A DNA stretch of 64,000 nt from Theocolax elegans. Its lineage: Eukaryota > Arthropoda > Insecta > Hymenoptera > Cerocephalidae. Made by a program: the position numbers and the translations under genes. The stretch is taken from NCBI GenBank assembly GCA_026168455.1, contig CM047426.1, forward strand, positions 72,691,986 through 72,755,985, in the 5' to 3' direction. The notes under the pieces were generated by a model, which saw only the letters and a list, made by a program, of their open reading frames with translations, was not told the DNA's origin and ran no database searches. This document shows positions 60,301 to 64,000 of the stretch, piece by piece. Each line of letters opens with the position of its first letter. The stretch's first letter is position 1.

Positions 60301-62511
60301 CTAGCTTCTATATACGCGCAGCCATTTGCATTCGGCCGATTCATTGACCCAGGCTGCCAAGAATAGAGCGCGCTCGTAGCAATAAGATGACCAAACTATT
60401 TATAAACGCGCAAGGGACGTTCGTTGCAGGGAACGCTCGCCGTGGCTTTCCTGCTGATTTTATTGCATCATCAAGATCTGAGGCGCATAGAGAAAAGCTC
60501 TTCTCTTTCTCTCTCACTCTCTTTTTCTCTTACTCTCTCAATCTTGCTCTCATATTCTCTTTCTAGCTCTCACTTTCTCTCTCTCTCACTCTTTCATTCT
60601 CTCACACCCTCTTTCTTTCTCTGCCTCATTTCAACAGACATGCTCACTGATCGGGAAACAATACTGACCTCGATCGATGTTCCTGGTCGTTGTTGGTCCC
60701 CGAGGGCAGCGCCGGATTGTTGGCCGGTTGCGAGTGCGCCGCCGCTTGTTGTGCCGAAAGTATAGGGGGCTGCCTCGCATTACCAAACTTTAACATATTC
60801 CAATCAAACACATAATCGTATGTGAAACCTTGACTGTGGAATAATGATCGGAAAAGGTGTCTGAGATGAGAGTAATCAGGCTTGTCCTCGAATCGCAGTG
60901 CCTTACAATATATCAGGTACTTCGCGAACTCCTCTGAAATGTTTAGTTTCTCTCAATATGTGGTATATATTAAACTTTAGGTTATTCCATTTTTCTTACC
61001 TGGGTAACCTTTACACAAGTCTTCGATGGCTGTGGACATTTTCTTTTCGGAAATCCGCTCGTACTTTTGTCTTTTTGTGGCTGCTTTCAAACCCTGCCAA
61101 GGAAGACTTCCTCGATTAAAGTACATAAGTACATATCCTAATGATTCGAGATCATCTCTTCTGGATTGTTCAACTCCAAGATGTGTATTTATACTCGCAT
61201 ATCTGTAAAACAGACAATATTTGTTCATGCTCACAAATTTTTTGATGTAAGTAATGAAATGTACAAGAAAATATCTTACCTGGCTGTACCAGTCAAATTT
61301 TTATTTTCCCGATACGGTATGTGTTTCTTGGTTCGTCCATCACAATATTTTTTTGCTAGTCCAAAGTCTATAATGTAAACTAGATTGCCTTTCTTTCCCA
61401 GCCCCATCAGGAAATTATCTGGTTTAATATCCCGATGAATGAAATTGCGACTATGTACATAGTCTGTTCTACATATCTAAAATATAAATAGATATTTTTA
61501 TTTAACAATTCTTCGAACAAAAAATTGTTAAGATACATATAATTATCTTTTGCAATACAAGTAGCAACAATGATTGTGTGTTAATAATCATTATGTTGAT
61601 ATGATTTATATATATAGTTATGATACATAGCACTAATGATATATGTGTACCAATTATTGATAATGCATCTTTGAAAGGCATTAAACAGTAAATACAGTAT
61701 GCTTATGTTTACATTTAAGTAAAAGTGGGAATATTGAGGCATTGTTTATTGATTTTCAAATTAACTATGGTCATGTTAACATAAATTAAATTATCATACA
61801 CTTTGATTTACATAATAAAACAAAGAAAGGTAACAATGGAAAATAGAAATATGTAAAAAAGAATATATTGTTCCTGTATGTATGATATATGTATCAATTG
61901 GTAAAATAAGAAGTTTTGCAAAAAAAAGGTAACTTACAAGCTGGTCAGCAAGTAGTAGAACAGTCTTTAAGGAGAAACGTCGAGAACAAAAGTTAAAGAG
62001 ATCTTCGAGCGACGGACCCAAGAGCTCCATTACCATGACGTTATAGTCACCTTCGGATCCACACCACTTGATAATAGGTATACCAACTGCGCATACAACA
62101 AAGATTAGGAGTAGCAAAAAAATTCAAAAGAGTAGTACGGAGAAAAAGGGTAAAGTTACAAGGAGTTGTGTGAAGAGAAACAGTAGGGTAGATAAAACAT
62201 TGACGGATGCTCACCTCCACCTTGCATCATTCTGTAGAATCTGGACTCTATGTGGAGTTGGGGATGCCTGGTCTTGATACATTCGAGCTTGATGGCGACT
62301 TCCTCGCCCGTGGAGATGTTGGTTCCTGGTAAAAAGAGAAATGAAAATAATCGCGGATGAGAAGACCGAGGAGGAAAGGAGGGCGCGCGTCAGGAAAAGG
62401 GTCTGGGTATCGAGTAACGAGTAGAGGATACGTACCTAGGTAAATGTCGCCGAAGGACCCGCTGCCGATCTTGCGACCGAGCCGGTACTTGTTGCCGACG
62501 CGCAGCTCCAT
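45611..62511 (-). CDS. dco: Casein kinase 1 delta/epsilon (double-time/discs overgrown)
   Basis: Coding exons on the minus strand: 62436-62511, 62215-62325, 61938-62086, 61280-61476, 61000-61202, 60669-60933, 59438-59589, 53538-53634 and a terminal exon at 45.6-45.76 kb. This gives 439 or 459 residues depending on the last acceptor; Drosophila DBT has 440. The protein is the Ser/Thr kinase that phosphorylates PERIOD and acts in Hippo, Wnt and Hedgehog signalling. Seen: [22 protein letters not shown] at the N-terminus with the glycine loop, AIKLEC (ATP lysine), [18 protein letters not shown], and the family signature [24 protein letters not shown]. The kinase domain ends with FDWNMLKFG. The tail exon at 53.5 kb carries [15 protein letters not shown], resembling the conserved basic tail of animal CK1 delta/epsilon. 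An alternative long tail is annotated separately. Confidence 0.9.
46678..47129 (-). mobile_element. 5S rRNA-derived SINE with 18-bp target duplication
   Basis: Read on the minus strand, the head (about 47129-47030) follows 5S rRNA, including AGTTAAGCAGC (A box) and GCGCGGTTAGCACTTGGATGGGTGACC (intermediate element and C box). An unrelated body and an A-rich tail (the T-run near 46679-46695 on the plus strand) follow. The direct repeat TAATTTCCGTTTATTATT flanks it at 46660-46677 and 47130-47147. These features define a SINE3-type element mobilised by a LINE. Confidence 0.85.
47472..47660. repeat. Short foldback/MITE
   Basis: ACATGCTTACCGAC...GATTCAAACTTTA at the left is mirrored by TAAAGTTTGAATCCGTAAATGTCGGTAAGCATGT at the right, giving imperfect terminal inverted repeats of about 38 bp in a 190-bp element. 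No target duplication is clear. Confidence 0.7.
49107..49494. mobile_element. Tc1/mariner-type MITE, 388 bp
   Basis: The ends CCGTCACATACCCAATTATTGATCA and its inverse (one mismatch in the first 25 bases) are flanked by TA on both sides (49105-49106 and 49495-49496). Subterminal AATTTCTGATCAGT motifs are also inverted. No transposase ORF. Confidence 0.8.
53538..53634 (-). CDS. dco tail exon with conserved basic motif
   Basis: A 97-nt exon with a clean TCTTTCAG acceptor and a GTGAGT donor on the minus strand. Only one of its three frames is open; it encodes [17 protein letters not shown] and about 14 more residues. It needs one base from the previous exon, which the internal donor at 59437-59436 supplies exactly. 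The 60669 exon cannot join it directly in this frame. Confidence 0.8.
53635..58268. other. dco intron/3' region, repeat-rich
   Basis: AT-rich intron of the short form. Includes a long (GT)n(GC)n tract at 54243-54339, mixed TA/CA/GT arrays at 55380-55630, and an ACCAGC/ACCAAC hexamer run at about 58226-58260 just beyond the long-form stop. No other exon is supported. Confidence 0.5.
54243..54339. repeat. (GT)n microsatellite with GC block
   Basis: About 97 bp of GT repeats with an internal alternating GCGCGCGCG block; the whole tract is alternating purine-pyrimidine and could adopt Z-DNA. Confidence 0.95.
58269..59589 (-). CDS. Long alternative C-terminal exon of dco
   Basis: The acceptor TTTCAG at 59591-59590 follows the phase of the 60669-60933 exon, and the frame stays open for 440 codons to a stop at 58269. 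Used in full, it gives a kinase of 773 residues, far above the usual 415-440. The tail contains a histidine/glutamine-rich stretch (about 59040-59260), several SLDSL/[11 protein letters not shown] serine-rich motifs, [15 protein letters not shown] and a [15 protein letters not shown] segment. It is GC-rich against AT-rich introns. An internal donor CAAG|GTAAAA at 59437 divides it: upstream bases are shared with the short form, and downstream bases are intron there. It could be a long isoform or a retained intron that happens to be open. Confidence 0.65.
59590..60668. other. dco intron
   Basis: An intron between phase-matched GT (60668-60667) and AG (59591-59590). It has a CT-rich stretch at 60500-60620 on the plus strand. 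A GC-richer zone at 60180-60430 has no open frame of note. Confidence 0.6.
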
Positions 62512-62849
62512 GGGCCCGGTCCTCCGGGAGTTCCCGGATCGTGCACACTCGGATTCTCGGGGGCTCGCTCGCGGCTGCGCTTGGCGCGTCGTCGTGGTTA
62601 GGCGAGGCTGCGAGGGGGGGCCTGGACCTCCATGTTCTCTAAGAGTCTCGGCAGCGCCAGCGCGGCCTGCTTACCTCTGGGCCAGCAAGCTCTAGGTTGT
62701 CGAGGCAACGAGGACCTCCACTCCACTCCCGCTCGGGATGCTCGTACGAAGCTAGCTGGCTAGCGGGATCGAACGGTGCACGCTCCCTCGGGGCCTTCTC
62801 CTGCGCTCGGCCGCGCGACTCGCGAGTTGAGTTGCGGAGTCGGAGAGAA

Positions 62850-62894
<45 letters not shown>

Positions 62895-63400
62895 GGAGGA
62901 AGGAGGGGGGGGAGAGACGGAGAGAGAAAGAGAGAGAGGAGAAAAGGAATGGTGGCGCTGCCGTTGGTGCGGTGCAAGAGTCGAGTGTCGAGTCTCAAAC
63001 TCTCGATTCGTGCGAATGCGTGTCGTGTTCCAAGATTCGGTCGTTCCGTCGCGCAGGCAGTTGGTTTTCTTCACTTTTCTCAGAGTTTCAACTGGTCTGT
63101 TCTGTTCCTCGAACACTCTCCCCCTTGCAGTTGCTCCCATTCATTCTCTGGCTCTGGCGGTCTCGAGGGGAATCAGGATTCAGGGCTATACGGTTCGGTC
63201 GTCTTCGCGCTCGGCGCTCGGCGCTTGCTTCTCGCGGCTAGTCGCTCGCTCGCTGCTCGCCGCTGCTGATGACACGCACACTCCCTTTGCTCGAAATGCC
63301 CGGTTGCCAGATCTCTCGATTCCGAATCCAAACACACACACACTCGCAGCTCGCAGCTCGCACCGCTTTCTCCCCATAGAGATATTACATATAGAGTGGG
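62512..63400 (-). promoter_or_regulatory. GC-rich leader and promoter region of dco
   Basis: The GC content rises sharply around 62500-63370, in contrast to the rest of the window. It holds a GTAAGC donor at about 62677 on the minus strand, suggesting a non-coding first exon upstream, and a long GA-rich tract at 62842-62940. Many overlapping ORFs on both strands are composition artefacts. Transcription starts are not determinable from sequence alone. Confidence 0.5.
62842..62940. repeat. (GA)n-rich tract
   Basis: Nearly 100 bp of GA/GGA repeats in the dco leader, the kind of sequence bound by GAGA-type factors in insects. Function here is inference. Confidence 0.9.
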
Positions 63401-64000
63401 TAAGTCATAGGAGCGCGTATAAGTGAAAACGTCTTAACGATAGAAAGAGAAGAAACATCGGAAGGCCCTCTCCATCCTTGTCTGTTGACGCATGCGCAAA
63501 ACAGATCTGAATGTGATTGGCTGCTTCATGCTATCAACAAGAATTAAAAAATATGTTTTTTCCTTACCAAGACAGTCTGCATAATTAGTAATTAATAAAA
63601 TAACATATTTAATTACCAATTAAGTAAACAAATTTAGTTATAATAAACTTTAATCTTTATTTACATAACCACAAGCTAATGTTCTTAATAATAATAATAA
63701 TAATGACAATATCATAAATAATATTAAAATAAAATGGTTGTTTGTTATTGATTTCAATAAATTGTTATATATTATAATAACTTCTAATTCAAATACAAAT
63801 AATTATCGCGGTATATAAAACGAATTGATATTTATTAAAAGACTATGTATGTACATAACACAGAATATTGTGATATTAAAAACAACATTGTAAACTGTGA
63901 AAAAAATATATATATAAATAGTAATATAAATTTTAAACAATTTAAAAATTATTATTTAATTTATAAGGTTCATTCACCTTTAAATATAGTCATTTTATTG
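63401..64000. other. Intergenic, no gene seen
   Basis: AT-rich spacer upstream of the kinase gene; an (ATA)n run near 63686-63702. Nothing coding is supported. Confidence 0.5.

Noticed and set aside
62697..63426. Overlapping Arg/Glu-rich ORFs on both strands
   Set aside because: Produced by the GA repeat and GC-rich leader; no domain or splice support.

Overview
The window looks like AT-rich nuclear DNA from an insect. Introns are short with GT-AG ends, the genes are animal orthologues that are not arranged in operons, and the spacer is full of retroelements, MITE-like foldbacks and microsatellites. Hymenoptera is my best guess, from overall character only; nothing in the window proves it.

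Layout. (1) 1-2505: edge region with one minus-strand first exon, probably gamma-glutamyl hydrolase. (2) 2506-8179: a complete Ty3/gypsy-type LTR retrotransposon with 361-bp LTRs that look identical, a 4-bp target duplication and one intact 1568-codon gag-pol frame. (3) 8180-12985: a damaged non-LTR retrotransposon with an intact RT domain, a second ORF joined to the RT stop by an ATGAATAA overlap, and two internal tandem duplications. (4) 13-28 kb: repeat graveyard. It holds a solo LTR with target duplication, a hammerhead-like motif, an old non-LTR element carrying a foldback insertion, a 557-bp tandem duplication in which only one copy carries a 596-bp foldback element, and more RT fragments. 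(5) 28-42 kb: compact gene cluster, SNU13(+), ALG1(-), ATAD5/Elg1(+), EIF3L(-), an L-xylulose reductase-like SDR(+). ALG1/Elg1 and EIF3L/SDR are head-to-head pairs. (6) 43.3-43.5 kb: an orphan signal-peptide-like first exon. (7) 45.6-62.5 kb: casein kinase 1 delta/epsilon (double-time/discs overgrown), minus strand, with long 3' introns, a 1.3-kb optional tail exon, a 5S-rRNA-derived SINE and MITEs. The region above 62.5 kb is its GC-rich leader/promoter.

The host genes are housekeeping or clock functions: splicing and snoRNP assembly, N-glycan assembly, PCNA unloading, translation initiation, carbonyl/sugar metabolism and a clock kinase. They do not form a pathway. Exon joins were checked by reading phase, and the five full gene models each sum to a whole number of codons. 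The most interesting parts are the transposon archaeology (filled versus empty site, 5S SINE, RT-coupled ORF) and the alternative C-termini of the casein kinase. Several near-identical tandem copies could be assembly artefacts from unmerged haplotypes.
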